A stretch of 64,000 nt of DNA from contig MU119206.1 of NCBI GenBank assembly GCA_014904845.1, forward strand, positions 620,001 to 684,000. Reading direction: 5' to 3'. How positions within the stretch are numbered: position 1 is the stretch's first letter; each line of letters begins with the position of its first letter. The position numbers were made by a program, and so were the translations under genes. The notes beneath the pieces are model-generated. The model ran no database searches and was not told the origin of the DNA. It was given only the letters and a program-made list of their open reading frames with translations. Source of the DNA: Acephala macrosclerotiorum (taxonomy: Eukaryota; Ascomycota; Leotiomycetes; Helotiales; Mollisiaceae). Shown piece by piece: positions 46,664 to 56,816 of this stretch.

Positions 46664-49657
46664 ATTGCCGTTGAAGACGTAGCTGAATGGGAGCTCTTTG
46701 TTTCAGAAGCTTCGACAAATCGAGACCGGTCCGATATCGACTGTGGGTGTATTTTCATGAAAGTGAACGTTTCGTATCGATATTGAGACTTGAGCTGAGT
46801 GGACGAAGAGTTGAATTGCGTTGGCTGGAGAAACGTATAATCCAGCGAAGTCGTGTCAACGAGGTCTGGAGAGGATTGCTTGAGCGGTCAATGATAGGCC
46901 CCTTGTGATGTTCACAAGCTGAAGTCACAGTCCCACCCTTTTAAAGAACCCCAATTTGCCCTGTCCTCAACGCTCGACATTCTCTTCCTTCGAGTGGTGC
47001 TCCGAATGCAAGTTGCCATGGACCAAGGCGTCTTTGCCTCAAATCTGGTGTTTCAAAAGCTCGTTGTCACTTCTCACAAGCAAACCGCACGACTTGACGA
47101 ACCCATTCAATATCAGCAATCAGTATGCCCTGCTCCGTACAACCTGTTTGCTGATAGTATGTGGCTGTTTATTTAATATTTCTGCCCAAACGAGGCGAGT
47201 GTGTAACAAACGGACTTGGAGTTGGTTTGTTCCACGTTTCGTTGAGATGTGTTCGATGGCGAAACCAGTCTTCGGTCTACGAAAGAGAGGGAAGCAATCA
47301 CTCGAACCTGCATGCGGCTCTCAAAGATCCTACTGAGAAACCTGGATTAAAATCATACCCGTCGGATCTGCCCGTCACGATAGGGCTTCAAGGAACAAAG
47401 TTTGGAAACCCATAGAAACACGGCAAATTGCCCGACTAGAGAATAGAAGAAGAGGGATGGACTCAAGGAGTGTTTCGAACGCCAAACAGAAAACCACTCC
47501 AAATTTCAGAGGATGGGTTCGTATCATCGTCACTTGACGGCAGTGTTGCCAATTTTCGGCTTGTGCGACAGCATATTCGGTAACAGTCAACGCGAAATGC
47601 CAACTCAACACCCACCAGACCCAACCTCTGCAAACACGTTGGGCTGCCTCCTCTATATATGGCAGGAGCTGCGATTCGATGTTCCATAAAGCTTCTAGAA
47701 GACGTTGTCGGCGCTGGCTCCCTTCTGCATCCGCCCCGTGGAGAGTTAATTTCCCAATCCCTGCCCCCGCGCGAAGGTCACCATTGATGAAGCTTCACCG
47801 CTCTTCCCGGACACCATTTGCCGACTGAGCAGATGCTGTCCCCGTCATCGCCAACCTTCAGTGGAATTGGACAGCCGGAAGAGAAGGGAGGCCGCATATT
47901 TGAAGGCCAAGTGCGAGAAGGTGAAGTCAGAGGTGTGCTGGCAAGCGGCGACAGTAAAAAATGAAGAGGTTGGACCAACCTGACGAGCAGACGTTCATAT
48001 AACCGTAGCCCATCCGAGTCCATCGTGTGGAGACACTTCTGCCACAATTATCCCCACCCATTTTAGCCCTCTCATTGGATGGCCTGTTCCTGAGGACCGT
48101 GGAAATGGCATGGCTGGTGTCTGTCGAGCGACCAGTGAGGGTGCTGAAGAGCTCTCTAGCCCTACTGCTGCCCTCGCGCCCGCATGAGCAGCTGCACATG
48201 CTCGGCGATTTTCCAGCAGAATCATATGTATCGTATCAAAAGCAGGTGCTTGGTGCATCGAAGCCATGAAGACGTGACTTGGGAATGGCCTCGCTGGAAC
48301 ATCTCTTGTGGGATCTGGACGAGGTAATTCGCCCCTCGGATCCAATTATAGGGTGGAACGTTCAATGTCCCCCCAAAGCAGCAAGGCGCGCTCTGTAGCT
48401 CCATTTGAGGCACCCAGGCCGAACGTCTCGTGTCGTCGATGCGCTGCCACGTATCTTGCAGGTCGCATCTACGCCAGAATATGCAGCTACAGCGGTCGCA
48501 CATCTAGATCAGAGCTTGTGCATCAATTCACTGCACGGCGAGGGGGGAATCAAGTGGTCGGCGGGTCGGCTGTGATATTAAGAAGTTCCTCTGGCTGTCT
48601 TCCTAGATCCTGCTTCAATCGTTGTTGTTCTCGCCCTTTGCTTGTACCTCGAAAAAAGACGCGTCGGTCACCGTCAAACGCTCGTTCATTGTGGGATCAG
48701 CAAATCCCTAAGCATCCAAGACCTGGCTCCTTGGTGTGCTTTTGCTTCTGTTGCACTGCGCCTGCGCGTTTGAAGGCTCAATTGAGGGTTTTGCTGCTGC
48801 AATTTGGACGACCTTGCGACATCATCGTCCCGTCCCAGGCCCGACGCAGTTTTTCACCGCTTGTGCCTGTCTCAGGTGCATCGGCGCCCTCTAGAGACGT
48901 CGAAATGCTTTGTGCGCGTTCCAATCCATCGTTCGAAGGAATAAAGGACTCGCGGGATCCTTTCTGCTGAAAATCAAGTGGCTGTGACCTCCAACTGCAT
49001 GCCATTGGTTCTCAGGTCACTGCCATCGCGCCTGGAAACAGGCCTGTAATTATAGCGGTCAGTAAAGCTCAATTGGATGATAGTGGCCTACCAAGCTCTG
49101 TCCAGCGTCCCCTCTGGTATCCTTGGTTCATGAGTCTGACCGTATGCAGTGTACATTGGTGCTGGAAGTTGGTTGTGGAGCTCGTGTGCCCAGATTCGCG
49201 GCCGAACTTTTTGCGGAATATAATTAATACGAATTCGACTATTTTCATCCTAGGAGTTCTCGTCTCATATCAATTCGCTCCTTGTTGTAGGAGTCCAATA
49301 GGGTTCTTGGACTCGGGCGAGGGTCTTCCGGCCTGATCTTCTTTGGGGTGGTTGTGGTGAGGCTACGAAGCTCGCCAGATTTATATCTCTATCTATTACT
49401 ACTTTCGACCACTAATCCACTCGACGACGCATCAACACCAATACAACGACATAATCTTGCCTGAATCGACTGGCCTGTTCCTAGAACAATCGAATGACCT
49501 AGAAGTCCTGGACCATCGACTTGTTCTTCTGGACCCGTCGACCGACTACGACTACCACCATACCTTCGAGGAACGATCGATTGACCCGAGCCACCTAGGA
49601 CAATCTACTTACCAGCCCTTCGACGATAGCTTCAAGACGAAGGCGTCTCATCTAGCA
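46664..49657. other. Gene-poor 3.0-kb interval
   Basis: No recognised gene. Overlapping frames at 48308-48970 (+, 220 codons) and 49005-48778 (-) have no identifiable domain. The interval includes the promoter and leader of the 14-3-3-like gene, with its reading frame open from 49457. Confidence 0.4.
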
Positions 49658-50617
49658 ATGGCTTCCTCCGAGGTCGACCTCAAGTTCTTGGGAAGCTTCG
49701 CCACAAACCTAAGCGATGACCACCCCTTACTTGCAAAGCAACTTTACATCCTGCTCGGAAACTTCACTATGCTTTCTCCCATCGTCATCCAAGCCCGGAA
49801 GATGCGCCGTCTTGATACCACTCGCCATACAGAATCCGTCAAGGCATACAGCCGAATCATCTGGTATGCACGAGAGGCATTGAAGGTTGTCGAGGAGTAT
49901 GTACTGCCAATGGTCGCAAGCTACAGCGAACTCAAGGTCCTAGCGTACAAAATTCGTGCCAGCTGCTATCATCTATACGTCCTGTTCCACAATCAACCTC
50001 CTATTAGCCTCAGGGGAGGACAGGTCCACACTCCGCCAGGTCTAAAGTCTCCACGAGCCCAGATTGACAAGGGCAAAGGCATTGACCGCGGATCTCCAAC
50101 GCCACCGGAACGCCCAAGTTCTGTCCAACCTACCCATCCACTCGAAGGAGGACCCGTTGGTGGCATTGATCTCGCTCAACCACCTCCCGAATTTGCTCCC
50201 AACTTCCTCGTCCCAGCTGAAGACTACCGACCAATTGCTTTAAAGTGCTTCCAGGAGGCCACAGCTCTTGCCGAAAACCTTCTCTGGGGCAGCCATCCTC
50301 TCCGCCTATCAGTCAAGGTTGAGTTCACTGCCTTCATGTACGATTGCCTCAAAGAACGCGACCATTCCCGACAACTGGCCAAGGCCACCATAGCCGAGGT
50401 TTACAATGCGCAAGAGGGCATGGACGACGAGATGTTCGAGGACGCAGCTCAACTAGTCAGCATCTTGGGCAGAATGATGAGACGTGGATTGGGCGGTGGA
50501 GATTCGGGAAGCACACCTGGCGCAGGTAGCTCTGGCGGGAGAACTATATCACCATCTCGCTTTGGAGGAACCCCCCAAGTCGCCGTCCCCAGCCCGGGCA
50601 TGCAGAACCCGATATAA
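49658..50617 (+). CDS. Divergent 14-3-3-like domain protein
   Basis: Single exon, 319 aa from MASSEVDLKFLGSFA. Helical blocks match a fungal family distantly related to 14-3-3: LLAKQLYILLGNFTMLSPIV, RKMRRLDTTRHTESVKAY, VVEEYVLPMVASYSELKVLA, IRASCYHLYVLFHNQPPISL. After a ~75-residue Pro-rich insert come FQEATALAENLLWGSHPLRL, SVKVEFTAFMYDCLKE and EVYNAQEGMDDEMFEDAAQL. The tail is Gly/Ser-rich. Canonical 14-3-3 proteins bind phosphoserine peptides. Whether this divergent form does so is unknown. The frame is open a further 67 codons upstream without an ATG, so an upstream exon cannot be excluded. Convergent with the SANT protein gene. Confidence 0.75.
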   Translation: MASSEVDLKFLGSFATNLSDDHPLLAKQLYILLGNFTMLSPIVIQARKMRRLDTTRHTESVKAYSRIIWYAREALKVVEEYVLPMVASYSELKVLAYKIRASCYHLYVLFHNQPPISLRGGQVHTPPGLKSPRAQIDKGKGIDRGSPTPPERPSSVQPTHPLEGGPVGGIDLAQPPPEFAPNFLVPAEDYRPIALKCFQEATALAENLLWGSHPLRLSVKVEFTAFMYDCLKERDHSRQLAKATIAEVYNAQEGMDDEMFEDAAQLVSILGRMMRRGLGGGDSGSTPGAGSSGGRTISPSRFGGTPQVAVPSPGMQNPI

Positions 50618-51203
50618 GTTCTTCGAGTTTCTTTCACCAGTTACCGTTAGCGATGGCGCATGGGTTGGAGCATTCATCTTGTAGCGTTTCAAAGAGCCCA
50701 GGAAAATGTCCCAGGACTGCTGGGACATTCAGTTCTCCCAAAATCAAGAGCGAGAAGGGCTTAGAGTTGTGTTTTAGGGGTGAAGGGAACTGGCATTTGC
50801 ATTGGAGGGCGTTTGCTCAATTACTGTACATTACTGGCATACTGCATTTTTGACATGGGAATTGTTTATACCCGACTGCCGTTGGATGGCAAGTCAGTGC
50901 ATACCACAGATGCAAGAAAATCTAATAGAGTCTGTTCATTCATTCATTCATTCCTTGATGCTCCCTTTGCTAAGAGTACATTCCATGATGAAAGACTGCT
51001 ATTGAAAAGCAGATGCTGAAACCCCATACCCAATTCTCCTACAGCAGAAACCTAGGATCTATGATGAAAGGAGATCTCCTCAATTGAAGAAAGTCATCAT
51101 GAGGTGGATCTCGAATCAAAGCGGAAGGCGCTGGTCAAGACATCTTCCAGACAGAAAACACCAACTGACCGAGCCCAGAGTAAAGAGTGTCCTTGACAAT
51201 GAC
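50618..51203. other. Convergent 3' intergenic
   Basis: 3' flanks of two convergent genes, with a short TTCATTCATTCATTC tandem near 50936-50951. No coding frame recognised. Confidence 0.45.
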
Positions 51204-52913
51204 CTAAATGGCACCATCGCCCTTGAACTTCTTCTCGATGAACTCAGCAGCGACCATGCGACCGGTGTAGTTGTAGAAGGAAGCTTGCATGTGAAGCCAC
51301 TTCTCGCTCTCGTGGCGCTCCAAGAGATACTCGAGCAAGTCACAGTCCTCCTTGCCCCAGGAAGCGTCAACCTTCAACTTGCCATAGATTTGAGGGCCGC
51401 TGAAGTTGGGAACCTTGAAGCCATAGTCACCAGCTCTGTTGCCTTCGTTTCCTCCTGGAGCTTCGTAGGTGAAGGCGTTCGCGTCGTGGTTTTCGAAATC
51501 ACCAGTATCAGCCTTGGGGCCCTTGTCATCCTTCTTGTCGGGGAGAGTTGGGCTACCGAACATGTCGCCACCACTGCGATGGTCCATCGAGTGAAGAACT
51601 TCATCTAATCCAGCAAGGAATGGGTCGATTTCCTCAACCTTGTCGCCATCATCGTTCTTCTTAGTGCCGTCCTTCTTGTCAGCCTCCTTGGTATAATTGC
51701 CCTTGCTAGCATTGAACTTGGCGGTGACATAGTCATCGGCAAAGGCTTGCAATTCCTTGAAGCGAGTTTGGACTTCCGACTTGCTGGCACCGACGGCAGA
51801 GGCAATCTGGTTCCAGGTGCTCTTGTCCATCTTCATCATAATGATGCTGGCGTCTTGTTGCTCAGTCCAGGTGAGACCATCCTTGCTGGGAACAGGGTTG
51901 TCGTAAGGGACAACCTTCTCCTCATCGGGCTTCTTGTCACCGTCCTCCTTGTCGGAGCCTTTGTCCGAACTCTTGTTGGAGGCCTTGTCGGAGTTCTTGT
52001 CAGAGTCATCGCCCTTCTTATCGGAGTCGTTACCCTTCTTGTCAGAGCCGTCACCTTTGTCTGAGCTACCACCCTTCTTATCATCGGCCTTCTCATCAGA
52101 CTCCTTCTTGCCATCGTCCTTCTTCTCATCACCATTCTTGCCATCGGAATTCTTGATATTGGCCTTCTTTCCTCCAGCGCCCTTCTTCTCACCGGCCTTC
52201 ATATCATCGACCACCTCCTCGACAGAGGCCTTCTTGGAGTCGTTCTTCTTGCCCTCATTCTTCTTGGAGTCGCCCAACTTGCCCTCGTTATTGCTGTTAC
52301 CACCATTCTTCTGGCCACAGATAGGTTCGTTCTGCGCAATCCAATGAGCGTGGCCACAACCCTCGCAGTACTCATAGGAGGCACCCTCAGGCATCTTGTC
52401 TTCAGTACCATTGGGATCTGGGATCTTACAGACCTTGCACCATTTGTAACCGGTCATGTCAGGTACCTCGAGCTTCTTAGCCTCCTTCTCGCCATCACCA
52501 TTCTTGCCATTGATATCTTCACCCTTCTTCTCGCCTTCCTTGACCTTAGCGTCTTCACCCTTCTTCTCCTTCTTAGCCGCAGCGTTCTCAAGAAACTCAA
52601 CCTTAACACGAGTAGACTTGGTGTGACCCTTGCGAGGAGTAGGAGCTACCATCTCAAGATCCTCAGTATCAATTTCCTACGGCATTGTTAGCACGTAATT
52701 CAATCGCGTCGCGTAAAAGCGAGGGGAATGGCGAATCGAAAGTGACGGTGAGCGTACCTCGGTCGTGCCATCTTCGTTCATGATGTAGACCTTGCGATTA
52801 TGGCGAACCTTCTTGACTACCTCATTGCTCTTCTCCGTGCCGACAGAGACTAGGGAGCCGCCAAGGACCCAATTGGTGAACGAGATGTCCAGCTTCTTCT
52901 TAGTCGTAGGCAT
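51204..52913 (-). CDS. SANT/Myb-like protein with charged repeat region
   Basis: Two exons (52913-52758 and 52676-51204) give 542 aa. It starts MPTTKKKLDISFTNWVLGG. Around residues 130-160, YKWCKVCKIPDP and YEYCEGCGHAHW form a CxxC...CxxC zinc-ribbon-like pair. Residues ~170-305 are a Lys/Asp/Ser/Gly-rich disordered tract with SDKKGDDSDK-type repeats. Residues ~320-362 (TWTEQQDASIIMMKMDKSTW, then NQIASAVGASKSEVQTRFKE) are SANT/Myb-like. The C-terminus (LLEYLLERHESEKWLHMQAS, FYNYTGRMVAAEFIEKKFK) is conserved in related fungal proteins by recollection. A chromatin or nucleic-acid role is inferred from the SANT fold only. Strong C-ending codon bias suggests good expression. Confidence 0.75.
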
Positions 52914-53775
52914 GATTGCGACAGTTAGAGGCTCGAGGCAATGATTTACAAATGTTTTTTGGAGGAGGAAATCTGTGCGAAGGTCGTCTTGGGAAGCTGT
53001 TAGCATGTGTTGGATCTCTGAGGTGGAAGTGATGGTAGACATACTCAGGCCGTCAGCGAGTGAACTTTGGTACTTGTAAAGGGGCTTGTATCTGCGCAAA
53101 GCGAACAAAGACGAATTGAGCCCTCACAGTCTTAGTACAGAAGGAGGCAAGCTGCGAAGCAATTGTACGCGCTGAGATCGGATGGCTGACTTTGTAGAAT
53201 GTAGATCGTTGGATGGGTTGGAAACGCGGCTCTGAGAGTTGGCGATAGCTTCAAGTTCTCTGATGAAAACAAGCGGAACGGCTAACGCAATCCGTCCATG
53301 GACGGTCACGGCGACATGATGTTCCGAGCCTCCGACCTCTGTAAAAGATGAAGTGCGGCTCTGATATCAACTTCATGATGCTGTGAATGCCTTGCCGATT
53401 CATGTACGCAGAGTTAAGCTTCTGCTCACCCACTTGGTGTCTGGAAGAGTTTCCAATAGCATTATTGCAGTTTAGGATTGCAAAGGGATAATAGAAAATG
53501 CAGGTCATAACGCAAAGAAGACAAGGTCTTCAAAACATATCTTATGCTCTCCAAGTGGAAGGCGTTTGTAGCAAAGGAGCCAAAGACAAGACGTCACGGC
53601 TTTGAATGAATACCACAAACGCAGAGACCAATGTGGTCATGAAAATCGACTTTAAGCAGCAGAGCAGCGTTTTCTTTGGACACTGCTTGATCCAGGATGA
53701 CTCAAGACCGGATGCAGTTGGATAGCCTATGGTCTACGAACAGAAATTTTTTCTTTGAAAGGGTTTGTTGTGATA
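52914..53775. other. Intergenic upstream of the SANT gene
   Basis: Promoter side of the SANT gene. Minus-strand frames to 53508 have no recognised motif. The repeat island begins at 53776. Confidence 0.4.
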
Positions 53776-53972
53776 CGGAGGTACAGCCCATAAGTATTAG
53801 ACCACGCTAACTTTAGTGAGCGCCACGGCGTTTTACCCTTTACTTAATAAGGTAAGACACCACCTACAGGAAGGACTGGTAGAGATAAAATCTTACCTTA
53901 TTAGGTTAAGGGTAAGACGCCGTGGCGCACAGCGAAGTTAGCGTGGTCTAATACTTATGGGCTGTACCTCCG
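53776..53972. mobile_element. 197-bp palindromic MITE with TA target duplication
   Basis: The left half begins CGGAGGTACAGCCCATAAGT and the right half ends in its exact reverse complement. The inverted match extends through ATTAGACCACGCTAACTT, the GCCACGGCGT block and AATAAGGTAAGA, leaving a short centre. TA dinucleotides flank both ends (53774-53775 and 53973-53974), as in Tc1/mariner insertion. No coding capacity, so non-autonomous. Confidence 0.82.
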
Positions 53973-54757
53973 TATATGTCTAGCGGATCGGTACGTTTGT
54001 AAGAGTTGCGGCCATTACTCCCGGCCACTTTTCGCGAAACACACCAAAAACCCCGCTTTTTACACCTTTTTAAAAGCTTATAAAAGCTTAATACTTTATT
54101 ATTTTTACTTAAAATTAAATATATAATAGATTTTTATCTATTTTAATGTGTATTAAAATAAATTCATTTATTAAAATCTTAGAAAAGTTTCAATTTATAA
54201 TTCAAATATTAAAATGTTTCTCTCGTTTCGAAAGAAAGGGCTCTCAGTCGGAGAAAAAAAAGTCGGATATTCGTCTAACGAGAACACCAAAAGTTAGCCA
54301 CTAAATGTATAATACTTTAACCGCAAATATTCCAAAGTCTAAGTGGTTTCCAAGGACACTTCTTAAAAGGCCATTCTATTTGATTATAAAAAGAAAATAG
54401 TTTTTTTATTAGTTCATTTTGGTTGAATTCTCAAAGTTGTTGGACTTGCGCACGGGTCAAATATCGGACGTTTTTTTCTCCGACTGAGAGAAGGGCCCGT
54501 CCGGCGGCTCGCTAAGCGAGCCAATAGCGAACGGGCTCTTTCTTTCGATACTCGATGCACATTTTGCTCCGCAGGCCTCGCAAAGGCGCCCCTGCGAAGG
54601 GCTACAAAGCCTTCGACTTTAGAAATCTATTCTTATTTCAAGTTTCAAGTTAATAGCTCTTAATTTGAGTGTTTTATAAGGATTTAAAGTTAGGATAGTT
54701 TCATTAATATAGTGGTTCGGATTCTGCCGGGCGGTAAAGCCGATAAGCTGATAAGCT

Positions 54758-55266
54758 CCTTAGTGCCTAAGGCAAAAACGCACTACAGAGCCTCATATTA
54801 CCAGGGGGACACCCCTTAGGACCCCCGTCTCTTATATCGAGTTACTACGATCGATTAATCAATTCGGATTACTTTCCTTAGTATATAATTCCAGGGGGAG
54901 ACCCCCTGGGACCCCCCCTCGAGAGCTGCACAGCTGTAAAACTGGAAAAAAGAGGATTCTATGTGTTGTTGCCTTAGAGCCTTAGGCAGAAACGCACTTC
55001 CGGGGTTTTACACCAGGGGGACACCCCCTGGGACCCCCGTCTCTTATATTAAGTTACTACGATCGATTCAATCAATTTAAATTACTTTACTTAGCATATA
55101 ATTCTAGGGGGAGACCCCCTAGGACCCCCCTTGAAAGCTGCGCAGCTGTAGAGATGTCCAGCACTAAGTGAGTGCCTTAATGTCTAAGGCAGAAACGCAC
55201 TTAGAGAGTTTTGGTGTTTCTCACCGGAGGAGCGGTTGCCTTAGTGCCTAAGGCAGAAGCGCACTT
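54758..55266. repeat. Four copies of a CCTTAG..AAGGC..CGCACT motif
   Basis: A ~27-bp motif containing CCTTAGTGCCTAAGGC (itself a palindrome) followed by AGAAACGCACTT occurs at 54758, 54972, 55175 and 55239, all in the same orientation, with small substitutions. Confidence 0.75.
54800..55150. repeat. Direct repeat of a 139-bp double-hairpin module
   Basis: Copies at 54800-54938 and 55012-55150 have equal length and few differences. Each holds two strong hairpins of the form CCAGGGGG-ACA/AGA-CCCCCTGG followed by GACCCCC, the shared block GTTACTACGATCGATT, and ends in GCTGCxCAGCTGTA. The repeat period is 212 bp and includes the CCTTAG motif upstream of each copy. Confidence 0.82.
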
Positions 55267-55742
55267 AGGAGAGTTTTGCGGTCGCCATTTTGGTTGAGTG
55301 CGACTATATTCTATTGATTTGCGCAACAACGGATTAATAGAATCGCTTGAAACTTGGAATCTGGCGGTATATAATTGAGTTTCAACTTATTTATTATAAG
55401 TTTTATGTGATTTAAATTAATTAATAAATGAAGGTTGTAGACCAATTGTAATCGCGAGGTTTTGGTGTTCCTCATCGGATCGGCTGCATATTAGTCCGAA
55501 GCTGCTGCGTAACTACCCTTGCTGCAAAATCCTTAATGAACCAATCAAATCGCTGCATTTGGGCACCTCGGTTAAATTTGGGTGAAATCGCTCATTGTGA
55601 GAAGTGTTGATGTCACGTGCATATAGAAAAGTTGACATTAGTCCTTAAGCCGGACAGGCAATAATTTTTTGAAAAAGGTATAAAAAGCGGGGTTTTTGGT
55701 GTATTTCGCTAAAAGGGGCCGGGAGCAATGCGCAACTCTTAC

Positions 55743-56334
55743 CACATAGGCTCTCGTTAGGCGGGTGAAGTTCCCGGGCCGAATACGAATCCTTGTACTC
55801 TCACCAGTGCTATTAATATACCAGAAAGCTTAGCCGATGACCCCTTGATCAGCCGTATTTCCACTCATACCCTATGGGGAGCACGGAACGGAGGCATCGG
55901 AAGATCTTTCCACCACCTTACGGCAGAGAGCTCAGCTCATCTCGAGCAGGACATATTTTAGCGAATTGTCAATTGGAAAGTCGGAATGCTTCGAAGACAG
56001 CCACAAAGCCACAAAACAGGGGCATTCCAACCCCTTATCAAAGGCGTCGGCAAACTCTGGAAGCACATAGGAAAAGTTTCTCCATGGTTCAACAAAACTA
56101 CTGTGTAGTATCGGTCGCTCGCTGAAAAGGACACCAGTGTTGTAGGACACAAAATAGGTAACGGTCAGTCGGATGAATGTCCCGAGCTTGTCAGAAGACT
56201 CTGAGAATCCTTCAATTTCCTATGACTCGTATATAAAGCACACAGATTGCTCACAATCGTGGTGAATCCTGTTCGAAAACTCAACGCACAACATAATCAA
56301 GTCCAAGCCCAGTGAAACTTCACAAGATCGAATT
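55743..56334. other. Intergenic, promoter of secreted protein gene
   Basis: No gene recognised. GTATATAAAGCACAC at 56229-56243 is a likely TATA region for the gene starting at 56335. Confidence 0.4.
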
Positions 56335-56816
56335 ATGGCCACTCTTCGAAACACTCTTGCTTTCTTGGCAATGGCAATGCTCAGGTATGTCTGTTGACTC
56401 TCTGCAAAGACCTAAGCTGACCAGTAACAGTGGATCTGTTCTGGCCTTGCCGGAGAGGAGGGATCCTTTGATCACTGCAACTTCAGTTTCCAAGCCAACT
56501 TCTTGTTTCTCATATACGGTCACGACGCCATACACAGGCATAAGTGAGTAGAACCGTTCAGGCCGTTCCGAGAATGGTCTGAATCTAACAAGCCGCAGTG
56601 TATTGCCCGATCCAGACTCAATGTGGCCCAGAACCGGACTGCATCATATTGAGCAAGACCACACTCGAAGTTCCCTGCGCGAATTCGCAATGTCCTAAGA
56701 CTCCAACTGTCACCGTCACTGGGCCAGGTGTCTGCCCAACCTGCAGGACAGGCTGCGGCGTCGACCTCGTCACTGAGACAGTGACAACTGGGTGTCCGTC
56801 AGTGACGCCTTATTGA
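56335..56816 (+). CDS. Small secreted ten-cysteine protein
   Basis: Three exons (56335-56384, 56431-56543 and 56599-56816) give 126 aa. A signal peptide (MATLRNTLAFLAMAMLSGSV, then LALPERR) is followed by a possible Kex2-type RR site. The mature part has ten cysteines, e.g. MYCPIQTQCGPEPDC, VPCANSQCP and VCPTCRTGCGVDL, enough for five disulfides, plus Thr-rich spacers. Each splice join restores frame, and both introns are typical. Size, secretion and Cys content fit candidate effectors or cell-surface proteins of plant-associated fungi. No family is recognised, and function is not assigned. Confidence 0.68.

Larger units (their letters stand above)
53999..55742. mobile_element. 1.74-kb non-coding element with ~70-bp terminal inverted repeats
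   Basis: The left end (53999-54072), starting GTAAGAGTTGCG and including ACACCAAAAACCCCGCTTTT, is an imperfect reverse complement of 55672-55742, about 90% by eye. Inside lie AT-rich DNA, a second inverted repeat (about 54228-54272 versus 54462-54550) and a duplicated hairpin module. No open frame of 60 codons or more exists anywhere from 53509 to 55873. No clear target-site duplication was seen. It is a non-autonomous DNA-transposon-like element or an unclassified repeat. Confidence 0.72.

Noticed and set aside
48308..48970. 220-codon plus-strand open frame
   Set aside because: No recognisable domain, odd Arg/Ser/Cys composition and no supporting splice context. It probably reflects GC-rich non-coding DNA upstream of the 14-3-3-like gene.
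52199..52411. Arg-rich frames antisense and alternate to the SANT gene
   Set aside because: Shadows of the Lys/Asp repeat tract in other frames.
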